Shown: in pieces, positions 20,401 to 25,735 of the stretch
Layout of the letters: each line of letters begins with the position of its first letter
Numbering within the stretch: the first letter of the stretch is position 1
From: a virus
IMG/VR virus record: IMGVR_UViG_3300027793_000205
Span: 1-32,597 of that record
Strand: one strand, 5' to 3'
DNA length: 32,597 bases
The notes under the pieces: generated by a model
Databases searched by the model: none
Told to the model about the DNA's origin: nothing
What the model saw: only the letters and a program-made list of their open reading frames with translations
Made by a program: the position numbers and the translations under genes

Positions 20401-20675
20401 TCCAGCGCGCTGCGCAGACGTACAACGAGATGATGCAAGCAGGGCGGGTAGAGGACGCCGCCGCGTTCGCCAATCGCTTCTCGCGAGAACTGGCGCTCAC
20501 TTCCACGGGCGGTGCCTTCCGGCAGCAGATGGGCGAGCTTGCCGATCAGAAGCGGCAGATCGCCGCCAGCCCTGATCTCAGCGGCGCGCAGAAGCGAGCG
20601 CAGATCGATGACATTCGGCAGATAGAGATCATGCTTTCCCGCCAGATACGCGACTTGGTCAACGCGTCCGAGTGA
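11463..20675 (+). CDS. Giant multidomain polyvalent/internal virion protein (3070 aa)
   Basis: At 3070 residues this is the largest gene here, and it is the last of the rightward module. In order I see a small N-terminal domain (about 1-40), a Gly/Ala hydrophobic membrane-like region (about 114-156), and a Pro/Ala/Glu-rich linker containing an FtsK-gamma-like winged helix (about 506-562). Long charged coiled coils follow (about 790-1600). A metallopeptidase-like domain has HEAVH at 1939-1943 and a later KEFVSE (about 2130-2135), split by an insertion with SRRAFLQ (about 1959-1965). A C-terminal half resembles the large polyvalent protein-associated domain LPD38 (TRTPVYVVRQMIRDPLNAW near 2579, hydrophobic helices near 2762). 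Such proteins are packaged and injected with the DNA. No RNA polymerase motif was recognised. AAGGAC precedes the ATG. Confidence 0.7.
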   Translation: MQTYEVKGPDGRIYRFSGPEGVPQAELEAAARREYLRQPAPDKSKEGFAAAAKAGTQRLLGEAALTAGKAGFIEPERAEQIYAAQQQRAGEMFQPTEASWFESPLLKLRELAGGSVPYMLAPLAVGGAGALAATGVGAPAAAGLAALGGAGLTSLTQFTGSNLARNVEEGKRLAETSGTAAVAAAIPQAALDIVSMRMIPGIGRIFGRAGVDISEETAQRIAQQTLRQRATDYAKATGKTMGVEGATESGQQLLERLQAGLSITDEDARKEYFESFVGGAVLGGAIAPFGTALERGRAVREGTRMGEERLKTGLEMGPPEPATPQWTMPAEEGPPEYVSGMQGPPTWVKGLEPSEPLPPKLGYTESPEQRRSRVEQGIADIEAELQARAQGTEPLTPEQIIALDAQMEPKRQQLEALKQELADIGPPPPAPPSVSSLQQQEKKLLKEMEAARGRGDLSLQARLARRLVEVRRLMGQAPTEEAMPQATAEIPTPEVPAAEAPQAAPDLYSQAVEAVQAAGKPTVSTIQQALGIGYKPAAKLLKQMEEEGVVTPPQANGRRALVAQPQAETPAQPQTEPPAAPEATEALPEPTKGAVKPTELTEEAVAPTKPAEAAAPAPAPALTVEPVVEPVAEEEEAPLPEFKQWPPRQEQPAEGAAPAAPEYWGPPKLTPARAKRTDEYERNLMGALRRLVGYFEPKKVVNPETQEIELSRPEPTETQVEAIAELLTRGLERGGLRAEAERETRAKGMAGPPPRMRGVNIDEVRDLVNDIAKSPEQRQAVREALRDPAGSDFFDMLSKRLLTRQRREFPVRKPTPAKPAVEAPVQQLSKLYQQAAQRKLDKEDQERLQKLRPLMPRIAQRGAEVKTRQPVVDWLEAVSAGKATPEQREALDTFIRDFDELERRTALEKAQRAQRQAELDAKLKAIEVEVEKAVAPAKARVDAIREAISKLEQATALEAGASNRKRNEALTGLTKAEKELETLRNELSAKFSKEFGDVVEKANRPILSGARAQFTADYSAAQRLILMFERGVEKAEKLSIEGGNALQAEAIRRLRDTLSEFRQAYESDDTSSEKREEAAQSLENSFAAVKQLSLPAQRFKLTQRFNEMMEFTKGAIDRYAERMERVASVQQTLRDINAARLMALSTKHAVTKADGDVDRLLALEADINRDTQAAALAEQELAAIAVQFKEKKSELRQALGELRAQKEKAVEKLTGKRPGAPALVSNQVGKALIQLDEDLLLAIDPVRSFKRMKRGEALKQEEAQARVALASPGLASEDRKNLEKELAWVQKALAEDMAQADDEVFVTERGVVRLLMGVGSPQAIARLEQRYGKEAREAEQRALRAVYGDMYGSDNRLVQRRIIEFERGLTKKQQEYVAALEERYAHLMAQKLEKGAVSVEELEQLRAKAKERLKAYEEKAKTRAEEVANAYAKMVEDRGKVEDALTALTDKLNAKRDPLIAAKDALIKEKARVQLLTGAELAPLVRKNTNPDTPREQLLAQVNAKLDKQIADKEAAIVAAEQKFATKHDALVKKLANINSNFEQERGVRTTFINEDTRTKREQSLLSREAQMRKDHEQVMRGQTELAMLITHKTVDRIAARQRKRRVTTPLMRNLSMLAQYYGRSASGANRYYRKHFIEGTRPVERDRPLSAFEIGEVNKLADEITGKPAAVREAERPTQQSAGRGPFTPINATSPKGLEQQLTEEEAAVLARTAINFSEISEAVEAGIATSAVANPAKGRVEFRKRIGTLLLAEKLKGESPSRVTDVLNRLYAVSTGEAEGLRRPLTEAERVENVRGLGEVMLTEGEFTTAVARARETGARQLDEQREPEVGDEEASALRNDNSFYEARGTVTPLDADVAKALSENNLKEALRLLSENAKSPEHRETAKRLADMLDKVKVELADDVRLDGTRVEGKYDPQTATITLDRAFLSEETLLHEAVHPATLSVLSEAGAPKMSRRAFLQTTAAVAGATKLGKVPTSASEAVAEIKRLLSGADDRQDVAFSMLDRNAEDALREAADVAAQPAVKDFPWMESEFRDDFDWDYAINDYVESKGIDTAVKEFRQYADTINRFVEEAVSRYAPKDKQGEPAKTGITAEQRAARRELEKLYNEVKADPKFAKEYASTDLKEFVSELLSNADLRNKLDAREGLLKRIYNALLRLLGFDVPSTSQKATSAAYRLFQPAAPTSTTSKAIASVLRGVFPATKPVAAASVNAKAAEAISRVVGRNASLGDKITAFVGGLSLRQAVLDRWASVEHIIKQGIAKGKIDEARAMQLRVNMRLHDQTNQLFSAAMTRGGIKLNKEEDTRYVEAQGGANAIQLAQALRKAKLGNEQFTEQAFTTWMAALRADSMPDGYSKLNFGTDKEGKRLFDKSDGDAVKAMVASDPDTAAAFEEARNIYRQYNNDLVDLLADSGVIDGAKAKELKKGDFVPFYRISGDVLELDIGASRPVTIGNVIDQPYLRELVGGADKIMPVFSSMARNTSLLMQLSLRNLQAKDVANMLKEVGLAQIVPKALNQNGRVIRFKADGKELSAVLDPGAFQEQGLTPEMVVQGLQGVKTAIPAVVKAMSYPASLLRKTITRTPVYVVRQMIRDPLNAWMTTGGDLKPLKVAANGIRNMFSTKLNKTEEALSKAGVVSSHVFSNDPEDIARILQQVTAGGTNWNTAMAKLDGMAMKADAQTRAAVYDSFRNKGMTHVEALLSTLESMNFTRRGTSASMLWLSTIIPFFNAQVQGLDIFYRSLVGDVPYEQKMNARAKLLERGALMAGLTMAYALLMQDDESYKNATPEERAMNWFLPLPGGESIRVPIPFEFGLLFKSLPEALINTAFGDTRVSEAVRALGKQLTMSSPLALPTAINPVVELAANYSFFTDQPIQSAREMGLEPGERFRQNTSELAKLIGGTANVSPIAIEHLVRGYTGSTGILAMSLLNPLLRPFSAQQMGERPERLLSEVPMLGTLIQPASGRGLLNAAFDDINRIQRAAQTYNEMMQAGRVEDAAAFANRFSRELALTSTGGAFRQQMGELADQKRQIAASPDLSGAQKRAQIDDIRQIEIMLSRQIRDLVNASE

Positions 20676-20847
20676 ACAGCACGCCTAGCTTGCCGTCTTT
20701 GATGGCATACACTGTCGTGATGCGGTAGCGAAAGGGGAGCGCGGACAACAACCCGCGCTCCCTCACCCCTTTGAGGTCCAGACAGGGAACGAAAAGCGAC
20801 TGCCCGACCTCAACGCGGTCCCACGGAAAGCGTACTTGATGCTTCAT
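20659..20847 (-). CDS. Small conserved phage protein of unknown function (62 aa)
   Basis: This short frame reads as a normal compact protein (RFPWDRVEVGQSLFVPCLDL near the start, GKLGVLFTRTR at the end). I recognise the 'phi-P-W-x-x-V-x-V-G-x-S-x-F-V-P' opening and the closing '(F)TR' from small phage proteins of unknown function. It starts 38 bases inside the 3' end of the primase-helicase gene, in another frame, with no clear Shine-Dalgarno sequence, so coupling to the upstream gene is likely. Its stop codon (20659-20661) lies inside the last codons of the convergent giant gene. It is the last gene of the leftward module. Confidence 0.7.
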   Translation of the reverse strand: MKHQVRFPWDRVEVGQSLFVPCLDLKGVRERGLLSALPFRYRITTVYAIKDGKLGVLFTRTR

Positions 20848-23827
20848 CGAGTTTGTCTTTCGGCACCGTCAAGTGCATCACTGACACGCGCATAGCCGGC
20901 CCATCGACTCGGGACAGCAAGTCTTTGCGTACACCGAAACGCACATGAAAGCCATCGTGATGCATGGCTTTGAGCCCTCTTTTCAAATCGGCAAAGCCGA
21001 AGCTCATCGCGGCGCAGTGCTGACGCAGTAGCTGCTCTTCAACAAAAAAGTCAACGAGGTGTTCATGCACCATGCCGTGTTCTACGCGGCCCATGATGTT
21101 GTTCCTCGTAGAAGTCTTCCCTGTTATATCCGCGCCGAGATCCGTCAACACACCGTCGCTGGTCCTGCGCACCACGACAAAGCGTCCGTGATGCTCGCGA
21201 ATGAACGCGTTGAGCACGTCTTCCGCAGATCGTATTGCGCCCTTATACACGGCACGCGCGTTGTTCACCAACTCTTTGAGCGCCCCCAGCAAAGGCTTGA
21301 GCGGTACATCAAGCAGCTGCGCGAAGCGAGAGCCCAGAAGAACCGTGGCGGTAATGACGTTAGTGCACGCCGCGTGCCAGATCCGCTCTTCGTCCGTAAA
21401 CTCGAAGTCGCGCCTAATGCGCACATGCACTTGACTCCAAAGCTCAGCGACCGTCTTGTAGTTCTGGACGCAGTAGCGAACCCACGCTTCGCCGGCCACG
21501 CCGTAGTTATTGCGCAGGTTCAGGAGGGTGCTGCGCTCCGCATCATCAAACTGAAGTTCTTTAACGGGCGTCCACTCAAGCATGCGCATAAGCTCGCCCT
21601 GCGATGAGTGCTTGCGACTGCCTGTGAGCAGGTCAGTCATGTGGACATTCGATGTCAGCGTGCAAGTAGAAGACCATGTACTGTTGTTCAGACGCTCCTT
21701 GTTGGCGCTTGACTCCATGCGCTCCTTGCCCTGTCCCTCCGCGAAGTCAAAGATGAAAGCCGGCGCCCACTCCGCGTCGTTGCGGGCCTTGGAGGTGATT
21801 TCGTCGCTGAGCAGCGGCAGGCTGTTCAGCAGGCCCGCGCGCTGCTGCATGGCCACGGGGCTCGTACCTTTGCTTGTGCGATAACGGATCGGATGCCCCC
21901 ACACGCCTGCTTTAAGCGACAGCGTCAGCGACTTGCCTGTGCCCGAAGCGGTCGATCCGATATGCCAGACAAAGCCCTCATGGTTTGAGAAGTGCATCAG
22001 CGTGGAGCCGAAGCTGTCTATGCACAGCGCCAGCATGGTCCACATCTCGCGATCTATCAGCAGATTCCAAGGCCGACGCCAGTCCTCCACCGTGCCCCGG
22101 CTCTGCGTGATGCGGTTCAAGTTCTCCAATCCTGGCATTGGCACGATGGTCTCTGTGCCATCTGCGCGGAACACGCGGTTGTTGTACACGAAGCTGCGGT
22201 CACGTTGCCACCCAAACTGCACCGGCACGTCGAGCGGCTTGCGCATAGCGGACGCTTCATTGACGCAAGCGCGAACATAACTGAAGAGATGCACGTCCAT
22301 CGCAGCGCCTCTTGACGCATAGATGTTGTGCGCGGCTAGGCACTTTAACAGATCGTCTCTGGCTACAACGGCCTTAGTCGGCATGATGATGGAGATGTGC
22401 TCTTTGCTCTTGCCATCAACCGTAGGCTTTATCGCCATCAAGTGCACGCGGTGTTCGCCGTCTTCCATTTTGAGAAGGTCTACAACAAACAAGTCGTGCG
22501 ACAACACCTCTACTTTGGTTTTGATCGTTACGCCTGTCGAATCCGTTTCCTTGAGTTCGACGTACACACCCCCGCGCTCTCCGTACAGATAGCCGCGAGG
22601 GGGCGCCGGGATTTCCACTTTGCGCGTTTGCAACAGGCCCGGGCCGTCGTCCTCCTCATCATCGATGGGGTCAAGCGGGGTATCTTCCCTCAGCGTGTTG
22701 GTCGGGATAACGACCTGTCGCGCCTCGACGTGCGTCTGCACGTCACGGCCCAGCGCGAGCGCGTTGGTGATCGAGCCCCAGTGCGGGCACCCCGGGCACA
22801 CGCCCGGGTTCTCGGAGTCCATCTTGGCGCACGGATAGGGGCCTTTGATCTCAGCCAGCTTGGCGTGCATCCGCTGCTCAGGGTACGGGTGCAGCGCTGT
22901 CAGCTTGCGCGTTGCTTCATCCGCGTCGGTGCACACCTTGGCCCATGACAGGAGCCCGCGCCAGAGCGGTTCCATGCCGTCTTCCTGCGCGTGTTCTTGG
23001 TAGTAGGCCAGCTGCCGGCATCCCTGCCCGCGCTCGCTCTTGAGCCAGATCGTTTCAAATGTCGAGGTGATGTTCCCCAGCAGCGCTTCCGCTGCTGCGC
23101 TACGCCGATGGGCCGCGCGCGTTGGCGCGGACCCCGCAAGCACCGCCACTTCGCTTGCAACGAAGTCGTTGCTCACGGGCGCGTAAGCCGCGCTGAGCTT
23201 GCTGCGCACGATGGCGCTGAAGCGCTTGAGGTCGACAGGCCCTGTGCCCTCGCGCAGCACCTTGACGGGGCGCGGTGTTTCGTACACGGCCTTGTAGTTG
23301 AAGGTGCCCGGTACGCGCAGGATGCGCGCAGCGTCAGCGGTGACCGTCATGTCGATCACAAACTTCTCTTGCAGGCACAGGCGCTTGAAGTTCTCCGCTA
23401 CAGGCTTCCACGTCACGATGTCCGTGTCGTCTGCCAGCGGCCAATAGCAATGTAGCCCTCCACCGGAGGACACGATGTGGGGAAAGCCGAGTTCGTCCAG
23501 CCCTGTGTTCTCAAGAAACGCGTAAAGCGCCTCTCCCGCAGCGGCTTTTGTTTTGTACCCGTCAATGTCGATGAACAGCGCCTTGATTGCCTGCGCGTTC
23601 TTGACGGTGCGCCTTTCGCGTGAAAGCGTGGCTACGCTTGGGTCAAACGTAGAGAGTCCGAAGTAGATGTCGAACCGTTCTTGGTGCCAGCGCTTGATGT
23701 GCGGTACAAGTTCCTCAAGTGTAGGCTGAAACACATGCAGCTTTTTCGTGCCCTTTATCCCAACTGCGCAATACAGCCCGTTCCCGGGCGACGGCAGTAC
23801 GTCGGCCATTAGCTCCAGAGCGCGCAT
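20810..23827 (-). CDS. Primase-polymerase (AEP) fused to DUF927/SF3-like helicase (1005 aa)
   Basis: The N-terminal half matches the archaeo-eukaryotic primase/PrimPol fold. Acidic catalytic residues are D87 and D89 (LFIDIDGY), the nucleotide-binding motif is SGGGLHCYW (121-129), and the third motif is TADAARILRVPGT (163-175). A Cys-rich segment after the primase domain (CAKMD, then CPGCPHWG, about residues 332-350) may bind zinc. The C-terminal half has Walker A GSTASGTGKS (K at about 632) and a Walker B-like LPLLSDEI, as in DUF927/superfamily 3-like helicases. The protein would synthesise primers and unwind DNA at the phage fork. Start: ATG 23827 has only weak GGTAA upstream, while ATG at 23806 (residue 8) has GGAG three bases before it and may be the true start. 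Confidence 0.85.
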   Translation of the reverse strand: MRALELMADVLPSPGNGLYCAVGIKGTKKLHVFQPTLEELVPHIKRWHQERFDIYFGLSTFDPSVATLSRERRTVKNAQAIKALFIDIDGYKTKAAAGEALYAFLENTGLDELGFPHIVSSGGGLHCYWPLADDTDIVTWKPVAENFKRLCLQEKFVIDMTVTADAARILRVPGTFNYKAVYETPRPVKVLREGTGPVDLKRFSAIVRSKLSAAYAPVSNDFVASEVAVLAGSAPTRAAHRRSAAAEALLGNITSTFETIWLKSERGQGCRQLAYYQEHAQEDGMEPLWRGLLSWAKVCTDADEATRKLTALHPYPEQRMHAKLAEIKGPYPCAKMDSENPGVCPGCPHWGSITNALALGRDVQTHVEARQVVIPTNTLREDTPLDPIDDEEDDGPGLLQTRKVEIPAPPRGYLYGERGGVYVELKETDSTGVTIKTKVEVLSHDLFVVDLLKMEDGEHRVHLMAIKPTVDGKSKEHISIIMPTKAVVARDDLLKCLAAHNIYASRGAAMDVHLFSYVRACVNEASAMRKPLDVPVQFGWQRDRSFVYNNRVFRADGTETIVPMPGLENLNRITQSRGTVEDWRRPWNLLIDREMWTMLALCIDSFGSTLMHFSNHEGFVWHIGSTASGTGKSLTLSLKAGVWGHPIRYRTSKGTSPVAMQQRAGLLNSLPLLSDEITSKARNDAEWAPAFIFDFAEGQGKERMESSANKERLNNSTWSSTCTLTSNVHMTDLLTGSRKHSSQGELMRMLEWTPVKELQFDDAERSTLLNLRNNYGVAGEAWVRYCVQNYKTVAELWSQVHVRIRRDFEFTDEERIWHAACTNVITATVLLGSRFAQLLDVPLKPLLGALKELVNNARAVYKGAIRSAEDVLNAFIREHHGRFVVVRRTSDGVLTDLGADITGKTSTRNNIMGRVEHGMVHEHLVDFFVEEQLLRQHCAAMSFGFADLKRGLKAMHHDGFHVRFGVRKDLLSRVDGPAMRVSVMHLTVPKDKLDEASSTLSVGPR

Positions 23828-23870
23828 TGTGTTTACCGTTCAGCATAGACCGTCACCTCACCCCGCCTGT

Positions 23871-24161
23871 TCAGCCTTTTTGCTGAAACTCTCGCAGACT
23901 GAATTCTGTGCATATTGCTCTCCAAGCGTCCTGTTGCGTTTTAGCAGCCTGCATGCAGCGCACGAGCCGCTCCACGGCTGCTTTGTTTCGGGGGGTTACG
24001 TCGTTGCCGTTCATCCAGTTGTACACCGTCTGACGCGTAGCGTGCGTGGCTTCGCAGAGCAGCGTGACCGGGATGTCGTGGTAGATGGCCCAGCGCCCGA
24101 GACGCACGCCCAAGCTCAAAGGCAGCGACTGTACCTTGTCGATGAAGTTCTGTCTGTACAT
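23871..24161 (-). CDS. Helix-turn-helix DNA-binding protein, probable regulator (96 aa)
   Basis: Residues about 27-55 (YHDIPVTLLCEATHATRQTV, then YNWMNGNDVTP) form a helix-turn-helix of the Cro/CI-like or transposase-like kind: a first helix, 'TRQTVYNW' as recognition helix, and a basic region after it. The rest is helical with no other domain. It lies between the ssDNA-binding protein and the primase-helicase genes in the operon driven from about 25700, so autoregulation of that promoter is an attractive but untested role. The start is ATG 24161; no Shine-Dalgarno lies in the usual window, because AGGAG is separated from it by a hairpin (see the separate entry). Confidence 0.7.
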   Translation of the reverse strand: MYRQNFIDKVQSLPLSLGVRLGRWAIYHDIPVTLLCEATHATRQTVYNWMNGNDVTPRNKAAVERLVRCMQAAKTQQDAWRAICTEFSLREFQQKG

Positions 24162-24201
24162 GGGGTGTCGGGGCCCCGCGCACGGCGCGGCCCCTGCTCC
24201 T
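24162..24201 (-). promoter_or_regulatory. Hairpin between Shine-Dalgarno and start codon of the HTH gene
   Basis: On the minus strand, AGGAG (24201-24197) overlaps the end of the ssDNA-binding protein gene. Two bases later a GC-rich hairpin spans 24194-24170, with arms GGGGCC/GGCCCC and GCGC/GCGC, a two-base bulge and a three-base loop. The ATG (24161-24159) follows eight bases after it. If the hairpin folds, SD and ATG are about 10 bases apart instead of about 35. The structure may bridge the ribosome-binding site or control it. There is no T-run, so it is not a typical terminator. Confidence 0.6.
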
Positions 24202-24202
24202 G

Positions 24203-25243
24203 TTACTCGTCGTCCCAGTCGGACAGAGCCTGCGCCAGTTCCGCTTTGGCGGGCGCAGCCGGCTTCGCTGCAGGCTTGCGCACCTCAGGCTCATCGGCAT
24301 CGTCGTCTGCGGGCGCTGCAGCGGCCTTCTTCGCCTTGGGCGGGGGCGGCGGCGCATCCTCATCGTCTTCTACTGCGGGCGCGGGGGCCGGCGCCGCAGC
24401 GGCCTTCTTCGCCTTGGGCGGGGGCGGAGGCACGTCGTCTTCCACCTCAGGCTGCGGGGCCGGCGCAGGCGCCTTCTTGGCCTTGGGCGGGGCACCCTCC
24501 AGCTGCGCCGGCTGCGCCGGTTCCACGTTGTCGCGCTTGGCGACCGTCATGGTGACCGCCTTGGTCGCTTCCTCCGAGCCGGCCTGCGTCTCGATGGTGG
24601 CGTACTCATCGTCGGACAGCCAGCGCATCGCCTTGAAGACTAGCTTGGGGTTGTCCGCCTCAAGGTCGAACTTCATCCGGGTGACGACCGTCTCCGGGTT
24701 GATGCGCTGCGCGGCCAGCCAGCGGGCGTACTCTTGCAGCGGGCGCTTGTCGCCCTTGGCTTCGCCAAAGAGGCTGGTGGCGGGCAGCGCAAGCTGCATC
24801 ACCGCGCCTTCCATGTCGTTGGCGAGCACCACTGCGATCCGCTGCTGGTAACGGCAGGCGCGGCTGTTGCCCTGCCCAGAGCCCGCGACGTTCTTCGGGC
24901 ACGCCGCACAGGTAGCCGCCTGCGGGTGTTCCGCTTCAGGGCTCGGCGTGTTGCCGTCCGCCGACCAGCAATCGGGCGCAGCAGCGGCATCGGAATCGTA
25001 GTTCTTGGCGTACCAGACGCGACCGACCTTGGGCGCCGCCTTGATGATCACCACGTCGAGGTAGCGCTCCTCGATGTTGGCGATCTCTTTGCCATTGTCC
25101 AGCAGACGGAACACACCGTTGGCGATGGAGATGCGCTTGCCGCCTGCACCACCACCCGCGAGCGCTTTGGCGGTCTCAGAGAGTTCGGCTTTGCGGGCGA
25201 AAGCGGGCACCTGCGAGGGGTTGAATTGAACGACTGCGTTCAT
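24203..25243 (-). CDS. Probable ssDNA-binding protein with zinc-type cysteines and acidic tail (346 aa)
   Basis: Residues about 35-235 look like a compact beta-rich domain (KRISIANGVFRLLDNGKEIA, ERYLDVVIIKAAPKVGRVWY). It has four cysteines suited to bind zinc: C92, C112, C115 and C130 (TCAACPKNVAGSGQGNSRAC). The C-terminal third is disordered, with three repeats of Pro-run plus KAKKA alternating with acidic patches, and ends in LSDWDDE. A negatively charged tail ending like this is characteristic of phage and bacterial ssDNA-binding proteins, where it recruits polymerase and helicase. Position in the replication operon supports this. It has no close T7 gp2.5 or OB-fold signature that I can verify by eye. 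The start ATG lies seven bases after the preceding stop and has a weak GTGAG ribosome site. Confidence 0.6.
   Translation of the reverse strand: MNAVVQFNPSQVPAFARKAELSETAKALAGGGAGGKRISIANGVFRLLDNGKEIANIEERYLDVVIIKAAPKVGRVWYAKNYDSDAAAAPDCWSADGNTPSPEAEHPQAATCAACPKNVAGSGQGNSRACRYQQRIAVVLANDMEGAVMQLALPATSLFGEAKGDKRPLQEYARWLAAQRINPETVVTRMKFDLEADNPKLVFKAMRWLSDDEYATIETQAGSEEATKAVTMTVAKRDNVEPAQPAQLEGAPPKAKKAPAPAPQPEVEDDVPPPPPKAKKAAAAPAPAPAVEDDEDAPPPPPKAKKAAAAPADDDADEPEVRKPAAKPAAPAKAELAQALSDWDDE
24318..24490 (-). repeat. Three copies of a Pro-run/KAKKA-coding repeat
   Basis: Near-identical GC-rich blocks at about 24318-24352, 24398-24432 and 24465-24490 encode PPPPPKAKKAAAAPA-like segments in the tail of the ssDNA-binding protein. 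The basic KAKKA runs resemble histone H1-like tails and alternate with acidic runs (EDDEDA). The repeat is in frame and probably varies in copy number among relatives. Confidence 0.75.
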
Positions 25244-25250
25244 GCTTGTC

Positions 25251-25667
25251 TCACTTGGAAGGTTTACGGACAGAGATAACGTACTCCGAGTTGCTGTTCA
25301 ACCCGGGCGGTACGAGGGTGGGGTTCGCTTCAAGGAATTGGGCCATGTTCTTCTGGCTGATACGTTTCTCCACTAGGTCGAGTGCGTCGTGCTGCAACAT
25401 GAACTGCTTGAACGCGTCCCAGTCCTGCGCATGGAAACGCGTCTGGGTGCCGAGAATGACAGTGCCGTGCGCCGTGTTGGCGCTCTTGACGCCCATGGCC
25501 AGCAACCTGTCCTTGAGTTCGTTACGCACAGCATCGCGCTGCGCGGTCAGCTGCGCGACCTCTTTGTCGTATTCAGCCGTCAGTTCTTGGATGCGCCCCT
25601 GTATCTTGCGATACACACGGGCGAGCTTGTCCAGCGGCACTTCGTCCGCTTGCACTGCATCGGTCAT
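25251..25667 (-). CDS. Coiled-coil protein of unknown function, early operon (138 aa)
   Basis: The chosen ATG (25667) follows AGGAGAGAAGA, a strong ribosome site; the frame is open further upstream but runs into the promoter. Residues about 8-57 form a charged coiled coil (KLARVYRKIQGRIQELTAEY). The C-terminal part (GTVILGTQTRFHAQDWDAFK, then EKRISQKNMAQFLEANPTLV and PPGLNSNSEYVISVRK) is a conserved phage block with 'D-W-x-x-F' and 'P-P-G'. I have seen this arrangement in uncharacterised phage proteins next to recombination or SSB genes. A Gam-like host-nuclease inhibitor, which also has an N-terminal coiled coil, is a possible relation, but I cannot demonstrate it. It is the first gene after the promoter near 25700. 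Confidence 0.65.
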   Translation of the reverse strand: MTDAVQADEVPLDKLARVYRKIQGRIQELTAEYDKEVAQLTAQRDAVRNELKDRLLAMGVKSANTAHGTVILGTQTRFHAQDWDAFKQFMLQHDALDLVEKRISQKNMAQFLEANPTLVPPGLNSNSEYVISVRKPSK

Positions 25668-25682
25668 TCTTCTCTCCTGAAG

Positions 25683-25735
25683 GGTCGGTAACGCCGACCG
25701 TTTTACAAGTCTAGTGTTTGTAAAGCGTTTGTCAA
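25683..25735 (-). promoter_or_regulatory. Sigma-70-like promoter with 23-bp palindromic operator and 5' hairpin
   Basis: On the minus strand, TTGACA (25735-25730) and TAGACT (25713-25708) are 16 bases apart and fit -35 and -10 boxes; the -35 overlaps the stop of the helicase gene. A perfect inverted repeat, TTTACAA-N9-TTGTAAA (25724-25702), covers the spacer and the -10 box. A related half-site (GTTTGTCAAG on the plus strand, 25727-25736) lies 11 bases from GTTTGTAAAG (25716-25725). The hairpin GGTCGG-CGTTA-CCGACC (25699-25683) would be at the very 5' end of the transcript, followed by the ribosome site of the coiled-coil gene. Confidence 0.7.

Noticed and set aside
11463-20675. Virion RNA polymerase of N4 type in the giant protein
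   Set aside because: The length is similar, but I could not find the polymerase catalytic motifs; the domains seen are different.
24170-24194. Rho-independent terminator before the HTH gene
   Set aside because: The hairpin is strong, but no T-run follows on the minus strand, and the ATG comes eight bases later.
23748-24851. 367-codon plus-strand open frame opposite the HTH and SSB genes
   Set aside because: Ser/Ala/Gly-rich low-complexity shadow of the Pro/Ala repeat region; the minus-strand genes explain the DNA.
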